Source: JAVVHE01 sp038238915
GTDB taxonomy: Bacteria; Pseudomonadota; Alphaproteobacteria; Sphingomonadales; Sphingomonadaceae
Assembly (NCBI GenBank): GCA_038238915.1
Contig: JBBSFH010000008.1
Coordinates: 66,856 to 130,855, forward strand
Direction: 5' to 3'
Length of the DNA stretch: 64,000 nucleotides
The stretch's first letter is position 1, and every line of letters begins with the position of its first letter. The position numbers and the translations under genes were made by a program. The notes beneath the pieces are model-generated. The model was not told where the DNA came from and made no database searches. It worked only from the letters and a program-made list of their open reading frames with translations. This document shows, in pieces, positions 14,448 through 21,989 of the stretch.

Positions 14448-15945
14448 GGCAGCGCCTCTTGATACTGCCCCGGTCGAGGGCGGCGGTTGCCATGCGGGCG
14501 CCGACACGCTGCACGCGGCGGCGAGCGCGGCGGGGAAGAGCGAACTCCTGGCCCGCTATGCAGCCGATTACCCCAAGTCCCCGCACGATCAGCCGCAATC
14601 GATGTGCCCCGCGTTTGGCTCGTTGCGTGTGGGGCTGCGGATGCGGCGCACCGCGACCGTGCTGTCGGGCAGTGCCTGCTGCGTGTATGGCCTCACCTTC
14701 ACGTCGCACTTCTATGGCGCGCGCCGTTCCGTCGGCTACGTCCCCTTCAACTCCGAAACGCTCGTCACCGGCAAGCTGTTCGAGGACATTCGCGACGCGG
14801 TTCACCAGCTCGCCGATCCCGCGCTTTATGATACAATCGTGGTGACCAACCTCTGCGTCCCCACCGCATCCGGCGTGCCCCTCCAGCTTCTCCCCGATCA
14901 GATCAATGGCGTGCGCGTGATCGGCATCGACGTGCCGGGCTTTGGCGTCCCCACCCACGCCGAAGCGAAAGACGTGCTCGCGGGCGCGATGCTCGCCTAC
15001 GCACGCAAGGAGGCCGAGCAGGGGCCGGTGCAGGCCCCCGCCAAACGCCCCGACAAGCCCACGATCACGCTGCTCGGCGAGATGTTCCCCGTCGATCCGA
15101 TCGGCATCGGCATGATGCTGGCCCCGATGGGCCTCGCCGCCGGACCCGTGGTACCCACCCGCGAGTGGCGCGAGCTGTACGCGGCGCTCGACTGCGCAGC
15201 GGTGGCTGCGATCCATCCGTTCTACACCGCCAGCGTGCGCGAGTTCACCGCGGCGGGGCGCGCGATCGTCCCCTCCGCCCCCGTCGGCCGCGACGGCACC
15301 GCAGCCTGGCTCGAAGCCGTCGGCGCAGCCACCGGCACCCCGCGCGCTGCGATCGACGCCGCCAAGAACGCCGCTCTCCCCGCCATCACCACCGCGCTCG
15401 CCAATGCCCCGATCAAGGGCCGCATCACCGTTTCGGGCTACGAAGGCTCCGAGCTATTGGTCGCCCGCCTGCTCGCCGAATCGGGCGCGGACGTGGCTTA
15501 CGTCGGCACCGCCTGCCCGCGCACGCCGTGGTCCGAGCCCGACCGCGAATGGCTCGAAGCGCGCGGCATCGCGGTGCAATACCGCGCCTCGCTCCAGCAG
15601 GACATCGCGGCAGTCGACGCGCTGAAGCCCGATCTCGCGATCGGCACCACGCCGGTGGTCCAGCACGCGAAGGAGCGCTCGATCCCCGCGCTCTATTTCA
15701 CCAACCTCATCTCCGCGCGGCCGTTGATGGGCGCTGCGGGGGCGGGCAGCCTTGCCACGGTGATCAACGCCGCGCTTGGCAACCGCGCGCGCTTCGAACG
15801 CATGTCCGCCTTCTTCGAAGGCGTCGGCACCGGCCACGCCACCGGCGTCTGGGAAGATACTCCGCAGGAACGCCCCGAGTTCAAGGCCAAGTTCGCCGCG
15901 CGGCGTGTCGCGGCCGCCAAGGCCGAGGAGCACATCGGCACATGA
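14434..15945 (+). CDS. bchY: BchY, chlorophyllide a reductase subunit Y
   Basis: NifD/BchN-like catalytic subunit of chlorophyllide a reductase, 503 residues from the ATG at 14434 (a second ATG follows directly at 14437). Cysteines expected to bind the interface iron-sulfur cluster appear in QSMCPAFGSL and GSACCVYGL, with another in TNLCVPTASG. The start overlaps the bchX 3' end by 14 bp and the end overlaps bchZ by ATGA, pointing to tight translational coupling of the complex subunits. The open frame extending further upstream is the shadow of bchX. Confidence 0.96.
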   Translation: MMLSEAAPLDTAPVEGGGCHAGADTLHAAASAAGKSELLARYAADYPKSPHDQPQSMCPAFGSLRVGLRMRRTATVLSGSACCVYGLTFTSHFYGARRSVGYVPFNSETLVTGKLFEDIRDAVHQLADPALYDTIVVTNLCVPTASGVPLQLLPDQINGVRVIGIDVPGFGVPTHAEAKDVLAGAMLAYARKEAEQGPVQAPAKRPDKPTITLLGEMFPVDPIGIGMMLAPMGLAAGPVVPTREWRELYAALDCAAVAAIHPFYTASVREFTAAGRAIVPSAPVGRDGTAAWLEAVGAATGTPRAAIDAAKNAALPAITTALANAPIKGRITVSGYEGSELLVARLLAESGADVAYVGTACPRTPWSEPDREWLEARGIAVQYRASLQQDIAAVDALKPDLAIGTTPVVQHAKERSIPALYFTNLISARPLMGAAGAGSLATVINAALGNRARFERMSAFFEGVGTGHATGVWEDTPQERPEFKAKFAARRVAAAKAEEHIGT

Positions 15946-17396
15946 GCCTGGTGCTCGATCATGACCGCGCGGGCGGTTACTGGGGCGCGGTCTATGCGTT
16001 CACCGCGATCAAGGGATTGCAGGTGATCATCGACGGGCCGGTTGGGTGCGAGAATCTGCCGGTCACCAGCGTGCTGCACTATACCGACGCGCTGCCGCCG
16101 CACGAACTGCCGATCGTGGTCACCGGGCTGGGTGAGCAGGAACTCGGCCGCGACGGGACCGAAGGCGCGATGAAGCGCGCGTGGAAGACGCTCGATCCCG
16201 ATCTGCCTTCGGTAGTCGTCACGGGCAGCATCGCCGAGATGATCGGCGGCGGCGTCACGCCCGAGGGCACGAGCATCCAGCGCTTCCTGCCGCGCACGAT
16301 CGACGAGGATCAGTGGCAGGCCGCCGACCGCGCGCTGACCTGGCTGTGGACGCAGTTCGGCGTGAAGAAGGTGCCCGCGCTGCGGCCGCTGCGCGAGGGC
16401 CAGCGCCCCCGGGTGAACATCATCGGCCCGATGTACGGCACGTTCAACATGCCGAGCGATCTGGCCGAAATCCGGCGGCTGATCGAGGGGATCGGCGCGG
16501 AAGTCGGCATGGCCTTTCCGCTGGGTTCGCATCTTGCGGACGTGAAGAAGCTGGCCGAAGCGAGCGTGAACGTGTGCATGTACCGCGAGTTCGGACGCGG
16601 GCTGTGCGAGACTTTGGAGCGCCCATACCTGCAAGCGCCGATCGGCCTGGAAAGCACGACCGCGTTCCTGCGCAAGCTGGGTGAACTGACCGGACTGGAT
16701 CCCGAGCCGTTCATCACGCGCGAAAAGCACACGACGATCAAACCGCTGTGGGATTTGTGGCGCAGCGTGACGCAGGACTTTTTCGGCACCGCGTCGTTCG
16801 CCGTCGTCGCCACCGAGACCTACGCGCGCGGCATCCGCAGCTTCCTCGAGAACGATCTCGGCCTGCCGTGTACTTTCGCCTTCAGCCGTAGCGCCGGGAT
16901 CAAGCCCGACAACGCGGCGGTGAAAGAAGCGATCCGCACCAAACCCCCGCTCGTGCTGTTCGGCAGCTACAACGAGCGCATGTATCTGGCCGAGCTGAAC
17001 GGCCGCTCGATCTACATCCCCGCGAGCTTCCCCGGCGCGGTCATCCGCCGCCACACCGGCACGCCGTTCATGGGCTACGCAGGCGCGACCTACCTCGTTC
17101 AGGAAGTGTGCAACGCGCTCTTCGACGCGCTGTTCAACATGATTCCCTTGTCCACGCAGATGGACGCCGCCGAGGCCACCCCGTCGCGCCTCCACGCCGA
17201 ACTCCCGTGGGACCAGGCCGCCAAGGCAATGCTCGACGAAGCGATCGAGGCCGAACCCGTGCTCGTCCGCATCAGCACCGCCAAGCGCCTGCGCGACGCC
17301 GCCGAGCGCGCCGCGCGCCGGGCGGGCGAACCCAGCGTCACCCCCGCGCGCCTCGATGCGGCGCGCATGTCCCTTTCGATGCGGGAAGCGGCATGA
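15942..17396 (+). CDS. bchZ: BchZ, chlorophyllide a reductase subunit Z
   Basis: NifK/BchB-like subunit that completes the BchYZ heterotetramer, 484 residues. Family features are the N-terminal DHDRAGGYWGAVYAFTAIKG, the cluster-ligand region GPVGCENLP, and PEGTSIQRFLPRTIDEDQWQ. A C-terminal region rich in Ala/Arg/Glu (about 415-484) is usual for BchZ. The start overlaps the bchY stop by ATGA. The stop TGA (17394-17396) overlaps the ATG of a 38-codon frame leading to pufB. Confidence 0.96.
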   Translation: MSLVLDHDRAGGYWGAVYAFTAIKGLQVIIDGPVGCENLPVTSVLHYTDALPPHELPIVVTGLGEQELGRDGTEGAMKRAWKTLDPDLPSVVVTGSIAEMIGGGVTPEGTSIQRFLPRTIDEDQWQAADRALTWLWTQFGVKKVPALRPLREGQRPRVNIIGPMYGTFNMPSDLAEIRRLIEGIGAEVGMAFPLGSHLADVKKLAEASVNVCMYREFGRGLCETLERPYLQAPIGLESTTAFLRKLGELTGLDPEPFITREKHTTIKPLWDLWRSVTQDFFGTASFAVVATETYARGIRSFLENDLGLPCTFAFSRSAGIKPDNAAVKEAIRTKPPLVLFGSYNERMYLAELNGRSIYIPASFPGAVIRRHTGTPFMGYAGATYLVQEVCNALFDALFNMIPLSTQMDAAEATPSRLHAELPWDQAAKAMLDEAIEAEPVLVRISTAKRLRDAAERAARRAGEPSVTPARLDAARMSLSMREAA

Positions 17397-17509
17397 TGCC
17401 CCCCCGCGCGCACCCCATCCTCGCGGCGACGGTCGCCACGAAGATATGCCCAAGACCCGCGCTACGCTGGGCCGAATTCGGGCGAACACCAAGGAGGCCA
17501 AGCAAATGA
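17393..17509 (+). CDS. 38-residue ORF bridging bchZ and pufB
   Basis: The frame starts ATGATG with its first ATG overlapping the bchZ stop (ATGA), runs 38 codons, and stops with TGA overlapping the pufB ATG (ATGA at 17506). The product begins MMPPRAHPILAATVATKICP and ends RTPRRPSK; it is basic and has no clear membrane helix, so it does not resemble PufQ, which often occupies this position in Rhodobacter. It also contains the pufB ribosome-binding site. It may only be a coupling device, or chance. No homology recognised. Confidence 0.35.
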   Translation: MMPPRAHPILAATVATKICPRPALRWAEFGRTPRRPSK

Positions 17510-17772
17510 ACGGAGACAATATGGGAGGTCCGCACGACGATGGTCGTCTGGGCGTCCGCAACTATATGAGCGATGCGGAAGCCAAGAGCTTCCACCGCGC
17601 TTTCATCACCAGCGCAGCCGCGTTCGTGGTGATCGCCGCCCTGGCACACTTCTTCGTGTGGCAATGGCGTCCATGGGGTGGCCCGAGCACGAGCTACCAG
17701 CCCGCCGCCGTCGCCGCACCTGCGACGACCTCGATGAACACGGCCGCACCCGCGCCCGCGCAGCACAGCTAG
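17506..17772 (+). CDS. pufB: PufB, LH1 light-harvesting beta polypeptide
   Basis: Core-antenna beta polypeptide, 88 residues. A charged N-terminal segment precedes one transmembrane helix. H48 (ALAHFFVWQW) is the bacteriochlorophyll ligand and H30 (SFHRAF) sits 18 residues before it, the standard LH1-beta spacing. The C-terminus is extended by about 28 Ala/Pro/Thr-rich residues past the usual end of a beta polypeptide. A strong AAGGAGG at 17491-17497 sets the start at 17506 rather than an in-frame ATG at 17446. It is followed by pufA after 13 bp. Confidence 0.95.
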   Translation: MNGDNMGGPHDDGRLGVRNYMSDAEAKSFHRAFITSAAAFVVIAALAHFFVWQWRPWGGPSTSYQPAAVAAPATTSMNTAAPAPAQHS

Positions 17773-17785
17773 GAGGACCATACTC

Positions 17786-17980
17786 ATGTGGAAAATGTGG
17801 CAGACTTTTGATCCGCAACGCACGCTGGTGGCTTTGTTCACCTTCCTGTTCGTGCTCGCACTGATCATTCACTTCATCCTGCTGTCGACCGATCGGTTCA
17901 ACTGGCTCGATGGCCCCACGCGCACTGCGCCAACCGTCGCGGCAACTGCGGGCGCGCCGCCCGCGATGCCCGCGCAATAA
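17786..17980 (+). CDS. pufA: PufA, LH1 light-harvesting alpha polypeptide
   Basis: Core-antenna alpha polypeptide, 64 residues: MWKMWQTFDPQRTL is the classic LH1-alpha N-terminus, H29 in ALIIHFILLST ligates bacteriochlorophyll, and W40 follows in the FNWLDG segment. The tail is Ala/Pro-rich, like that of PufB. The AGGAGG ribosome-binding site at 17771-17776 overlaps the pufB stop. LH1 alpha and beta form the ring around the reaction centre in the inner membrane. Confidence 0.95.
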   Translation: MWKMWQTFDPQRTLVALFTFLFVLALIIHFILLSTDRFNWLDGPTRTAPTVAATAGAPPAMPAQ

Positions 17981-17983
17981 CAC

Positions 17984-18025
17984 CCGGTGTGCGGGGCTGG
18001 ATCGTCCGGCCCCGCACCACACCCG
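17984..18025 (+). promoter_or_regulatory. mRNA hairpin between pufA and pufL
   Basis: An imperfect stem with core GTGCGGGGC / GCCCCGCAC analogues: CGGTGTGCGGGGCTGG pairs with CCGGCCCCGCACCACACC around a short ATCGT loop. In Rhodobacter a hairpin at this place stabilises the upstream pufBA mRNA and gives excess LH1 over reaction centre. The same role is inferred here. Confidence 0.65.
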
Positions 18026-18062
18026 GCCCGTCCAGGGCCGACGACTGCGAGGATCACACCCC

Positions 18063-18887
18063 ATGGCACTGCTGAGCTTCGAGCGGAAATACCGGGTCCG
18101 GGGAGGCACGCTTCTGGGCGGCGATCTCTTCGATTTCTGGGTTGGGCCGTTCTACGTCGGCTTCTTCGGCGTGACGACCGCCTTCTTCGCGCTCATCGGC
18201 ACCGCGCTCATCTTCTGGGGTGCGGCGATCGGGCCAACGTGGAACCCGTGGCTGATCAACATCTCGCCGCCCGATCTACGCTACGGTCTCGGCTTCGCGC
18301 CGCTGCGCGAGGGCGGATTATGGCAGGTGATCACCATCTGCGCGACCGGGGCATTCATCTCATGGGCACTGCGCGAGGTGGAAATCTGCCGCAAACTCGG
18401 CATCGGCTATCATGTGCCGTTCGCCTTCAGCTTCGCGATCCTCGCGTATGTCACGCTCGAAATCGTCCGGCCGCTGCTGCTGGGCGCGTGGGGCTTCGGC
18501 TTCCCTTACGGGATCTTCAGCCACCTCGATTGGGTATCCAACACCGGATACCAGTATCTGCACTTCCACTATAATCCAGCACACATGCTCGCGGTGAGCT
18601 TCTTCTTCACCACCACGCTCGCACTGGCGCTGCACGGATCGCTGGTCCTCGCCGCCGCCAATCCGCGCGAGGGCGAGACGATGAAGTCGCCCGAATATGA
18701 AGACGGCTTCTTCCGCGATTTCATCGGCTATTCGATCGGCACGCTCGGTATCCACCGTCTCGGGCTGTTCCTCGCCCTGAACGCGGGCTTCTGGAGCGCG
18801 GTGTGCATCGTCATCAGCGGCCCCTTCTGGACACGCGGCTGGCCCGAGTGGTGGACGTGGTGGCTCAATCTTCCGATCTGGCGCTAG
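18063..18887 (+). CDS. pufL: PufL, photosynthetic reaction centre L subunit
   Basis: L subunit of the type II reaction centre, 274 residues with five transmembrane helices. The His ligands of the bacteriochlorophylls are in HFHYNPAHML, and the iron/quinone-site histidines in LHGSLVL and GIHRLGLF. The N-terminus MALLSFERKYRVRGG is typical. The start follows a GCGAGGA ribosome-binding site and the pufA-pufL hairpin; the frame continuing upstream is not used. With PufM it binds the special pair, bacteriopheophytins and quinones. Confidence 0.98.
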   Translation: MALLSFERKYRVRGGTLLGGDLFDFWVGPFYVGFFGVTTAFFALIGTALIFWGAAIGPTWNPWLINISPPDLRYGLGFAPLREGGLWQVITICATGAFISWALREVEICRKLGIGYHVPFAFSFAILAYVTLEIVRPLLLGAWGFGFPYGIFSHLDWVSNTGYQYLHFHYNPAHMLAVSFFFTTTLALALHGSLVLAAANPREGETMKSPEYEDGFFRDFIGYSIGTLGIHRLGLFLALNAGFWSAVCIVISGPFWTRGWPEWWTWWLNLPIWR

Positions 18888-18902
18888 GCGGGGAGTAACA
18901 AC

Positions 18903-19877
18903 ATGGCCGCGTATCAGAATATCTTCACCCAGGTGCAGCTCCGCGCCGCCCCCGAAATGGGGCCTCCGCTGCCCCATGCGGACTCGGCGCGCGACGGAAT
19001 GCCCTGGTACTCAAACCTGATGGGCACGCTCGGCAACGCGCAGATCGGCCCCATTTATCTGGGCACGCTCGGGATCATCTCGCTCTTCTGCGGGTTCATC
19101 GCGTTCGAGATCATCGGGCTGAACATGCTCGCGTCGGTCAACTGGAGCTGGATCGAATTCGTTCGCCAGTTGCCGTGGCTCGCGCTCGAACCGCCCGCGC
19201 CGCAATATGGTCTGCGGATCATCCCCCCGCTCGCGCAGGGCGGATGGTGGCTGATGGCGGGCTTCTTCCTCACCACGTCGATCATTCTGTGGTGGGTGCG
19301 CAGCTACAACCGCGCGCGGTCGCTCGGCATCGGCACGCACACGACGTGGGCGTTCGCCAGCGCCATCTGGCTCTATCTGGTGCTGGGCTTCATCCGCCCG
19401 GTGATGATGGGCAGCTGGTCCGAAGCGGTGCCGTTCGGCATCTTCCCGCATCTGGACTGGACCGCCGCTTTCTCGATCCGCTACGGTAACCTGTTCTACA
19501 ACCCGTTCCACTGCCTCTCGATCGTGTTCCTCTATGGCTCCACATTGCTGTTCGCGATGCACGGCGCGACGATCATGGCGGTCGGCCGCTACGGCGGCGA
19601 GCGCGAGCTCGAGCATATCACCGATCGCGGCACCGCGGCCGAGCGTGCAGGCCTGTTCTGGCGCTGGACGATGGGCTTTAACGCCACCTACGAAAGCGTC
19701 CATCGCTGGGCGTGGTGGTTTGCCGTATTGACCACGCTCACCGGCGGCATAGGTATTCTGCTCACCGGAACCGTCGTCGACAACTGGTATCTCTGGGCGG
19801 TCGATCACCATTACGCGACCCTCTATCCCGATACCGGCGTCGTCGATCCCGCCCTATTGCCCGGAGCCCCGAAATGA
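18903..19877 (+). CDS. pufM: PufM, photosynthetic reaction centre M subunit
   Basis: M subunit of the reaction centre, 324 residues, five transmembrane helices. Signature stretches are YQNIFTQVQLRA at the N-terminus, FYNPFHCLSIVFLYGSTLLF (special-pair and accessory ligands), and AMHGATIMAVGRYGGERELE; the non-heme-iron His/Glu set lies in this segment and in YESVHRWAWW. It starts 15 bp after pufL and its stop overlaps pufC by ATGA. Confidence 0.98.
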   Translation: MAAYQNIFTQVQLRAAPEMGPPLPHADSARDGMPWYSNLMGTLGNAQIGPIYLGTLGIISLFCGFIAFEIIGLNMLASVNWSWIEFVRQLPWLALEPPAPQYGLRIIPPLAQGGWWLMAGFFLTTSIILWWVRSYNRARSLGIGTHTTWAFASAIWLYLVLGFIRPVMMGSWSEAVPFGIFPHLDWTAAFSIRYGNLFYNPFHCLSIVFLYGSTLLFAMHGATIMAVGRYGGERELEHITDRGTAAERAGLFWRWTMGFNATYESVHRWAWWFAVLTTLTGGIGILLTGTVVDNWYLWAVDHHYATLYPDTGVVDPALLPGAPK

Positions 19878-21052
19878 GCCTCGCAGCCCCCAAGCATCTC
19901 GCCCTGATCGTCGCCGGTTCGGCGCTGCTGCTTGGCGGCTGCGATCTCGGCAAGAAGGTCACCTACCAGAACGGCTATCGCGGCACGGGCATCCAGCAGG
20001 TCATCCAGCCATCGCTGATCCCGGTCGCCGCCGCGATCCCGCCCGAACCCTATCCCGCAGGCCCCGATGAGGGGGACCGCGCCGGCAAGACCTACCAGAA
20101 CGTCCAGGTGCTCAAATACGCGAGCACGGACGATTTCAACCGCATCATGCTCTCGATGAACGCGTGGATCGGCACTGGCGAGCAGGGCTGCAACTATTGC
20201 CACAATCCTAACAACATGGCCTCGGACGAGAAATACACCAAGGTCGTCGCGCGCCGGATGTTGCAGATGACCGCGAACATCAACAACAACTGGACGCAGC
20301 ACGTCCACCAGACCGGCGTCACCTGCTGGACGTGCCACCGTGGCAACGCGGTCCCCGTCTACAACTGGAACCTCGGCCCGAAGCCGGGCGATCCGCTGAA
20401 GCTCGCGGGGAACAAGCACGGCAAGGATACGCCGCTCGCGGTGGTCGCCTATTCGGATTTGCCCAACCAGCCCTTCGCCAACTATCTGAACACCGAACCC
20501 CGCATGATCCGGGTCGCGGCGAACAGTCCCTATCCCGGCCACGGGGACACCATGGCGATCAACAGCGCTCGCGGCACCTATGGGCTCATGATGCACATGT
20601 CCTCCGCGCTCGGCGTCAACTGCACCTACTGCCACAACACGCAGAGCTTCCGGCAGTGGAGCCTCAGTCGCCCGCAGCGCGCCAACGCGTGGTACGGCAT
20701 CCGCATGGTGCGCGATATCAACGTCAACTATATCGGCGGCCTCGCCTCGGTGTTCCCCGCCTACCGCAAGGGCCCGCAGGGCGATCCGAACAAGGCGAAC
20801 TGCGGCACCTGCCACCAGGGTCAGGCAAAGCCGATGGGCGGCTATCCGATGCTGTCGCAATATCCGGTGCTCAAGGGACCACGCTCGCTCGCAAACACCG
20901 CGGCACCGGCCACGAACGCAACGTTGGCGGCACCCAATGGCGAGGACGTGAACGGCCCCACCGCCGCCGCCCCCAGATCGACCCCCGTGGCCGCAGCCAC
21001 CATGCCGATGCCCAGGGGTGGCAGCGCGGTCGCGGCCAGCATCGGCGGCTAG
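19874..21052 (+). CDS. pufC: PufC, reaction-centre tetraheme cytochrome c (lipoprotein)
   Basis: Reaction-centre-bound cytochrome c subunit that re-reduces the photo-oxidised special pair from the periplasm, 392 residues. A lipoprotein signal with lipobox LLLGGC (C23) anchors it. Four CxxCH heme sites are seen: CNYCH 106-110, CWTCH 151-155, CTYCH 250-254, CGTCH 310-314, with Met axial-ligand segments between. The last 50 or so residues form an Ala/Pro/Thr-rich tail beyond the heme domain. It overlaps pufM by ATGA and closes the puf operon before a strong hairpin. Confidence 0.97.
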   Translation: MSLAAPKHLALIVAGSALLLGGCDLGKKVTYQNGYRGTGIQQVIQPSLIPVAAAIPPEPYPAGPDEGDRAGKTYQNVQVLKYASTDDFNRIMLSMNAWIGTGEQGCNYCHNPNNMASDEKYTKVVARRMLQMTANINNNWTQHVHQTGVTCWTCHRGNAVPVYNWNLGPKPGDPLKLAGNKHGKDTPLAVVAYSDLPNQPFANYLNTEPRMIRVAANSPYPGHGDTMAINSARGTYGLMMHMSSALGVNCTYCHNTQSFRQWSLSRPQRANAWYGIRMVRDINVNYIGGLASVFPAYRKGPQGDPNKANCGTCHQGQAKPMGGYPMLSQYPVLKGPRSLANTAAPATNATLAAPNGEDVNGPTAAAPRSTPVAAATMPMPRGGSAVAASIGG

Positions 21053-21054
21053 GA

Positions 21055-21114
21055 ACGCGATCCCGCCCAACCGGTCCGCCTGCTCGAACGCAGGTGGACC
21101 GGCGGGGATCGCGT
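21055..21114 (+). terminator. Long hairpin after pufC, probable terminator
   Basis: ACGCGATCCCGCC and ACCGGTCCGCCTGC pair with GCAGGTGGACCGG and CGGGGATCGCGT, making a stem of about 26 bp around a TCGAAC loop, beginning 2 bp after the pufC stop. There is no T-run, so it may act as an mRNA 3' stabiliser, or as a bidirectional block between puf and the convergent SDR gene. Confidence 0.7.
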
Positions 21115-21131
21115 GACGATAACGATCGCGC

Positions 21132-21920
21132 TCAGCCGTCGGCGGCCACAATGCCGCGACGGAATTTCGCCATCCCCCCGATCCAGCGCTCGTAGTCCGC
21201 CGCCTTGTTCGCGCGATATTCGGCGACCTGGCGGTGCGGCAGGATCAGGAACCGCCCATCGGCCAACCCCGCCAGCGCCGTCGCCGCCACCGCGTCCGCG
21301 CTCAATATCCCGTCCACATCCGCGCCACCCATATTGGGGTGTCCGTGGATCATCGCGGTTTCCACCGCCTGCGGACAGAGCGCCGCCACGCGGATGCCGT
21401 GATCGCGGTGCGTGATCGCGAGGCTCTCGGCGAACGCCAGCGCCGCCGCCTTGCTCGCCGCGTAGGGGGCAGCGCCGATGATGTTGAGCAGCCCCGCCGC
21501 GCTCACCGTCTGCAGGAACCAGCCTTCGCGCCGCGCGATCATGTGGGGCAGCACCGCGCGCGCCGCCCAAACATGCGCCATCACATTCACCCGCCAGCTG
21601 CGATCCCATTCGCTGTCCGGAGCACTCGCCGCATTGGCCGTATCGGCATCGCGCGCGAGAATCCCTGCGTTCGATGCCATCAGCGCGATCGGCCCCACCT
21701 CGGCCTCGGTCCGCTGCACCAACCCCGCAATCTCCGCCTCGCGCCCCGCGTCCGCCGCGATCGCCACGCCGCCAACCCTGCGCGCAACCGCCTCCCCCGC
21801 CGCCGCATCCCGGTCCGATACCACCACCCGCGCCCCCTCGTCCGCGAACGCCTGCGCGAGCGCGGCCCCGATGCCGCCGCCTGCTCCGGTGATGATGACG
21901 ACGCGATCGGTCCAGTTCAT
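21132..21920 (-). CDS. Short-chain dehydrogenase/reductase
   Basis: Classical SDR of 262 residues: cofactor motif TGAGGGIGAALA near the N-terminus, SNAG after beta4 (normally NNAG), and the active-site pair YAASK with an upstream Ser in QTVSAAG. The substrate cannot be read from the sequence. The start is the ATG at 21920, directly before WTDRVVIITGAGGG. It converges on pufC and has no obvious link to photosynthesis. The much longer frame in this phase upstream is antisense to the helicase gene. Confidence 0.88.
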   Translation of the reverse strand: MNWTDRVVIITGAGGGIGAALAQAFADEGARVVVSDRDAAAGEAVARRVGGVAIAADAGREAEIAGLVQRTEAEVGPIALMASNAGILARDADTANAASAPDSEWDRSWRVNVMAHVWAARAVLPHMIARREGWFLQTVSAAGLLNIIGAAPYAASKAAALAFAESLAITHRDHGIRVAALCPQAVETAMIHGHPNMGGADVDGILSADAVAATALAGLADGRFLILPHRQVAEYRANKAADYERWIGGMAKFRRGIVAADG

Positions 21921-21989
21921 GCCCCAGCCTCCAGTTATGGCGCGATCCGCGCGTGCGTGAGGCACGGATGATGCGCTAAGCGATGCGCG

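Noticed and set aside
17446..17505. Longer PufB from the in-frame ATG at 17446
   Set aside because: The AAGGAGG at 17491-17497 is placed for the ATG at 17506, and the extra residues lack similarity to LH1-beta N-termini.
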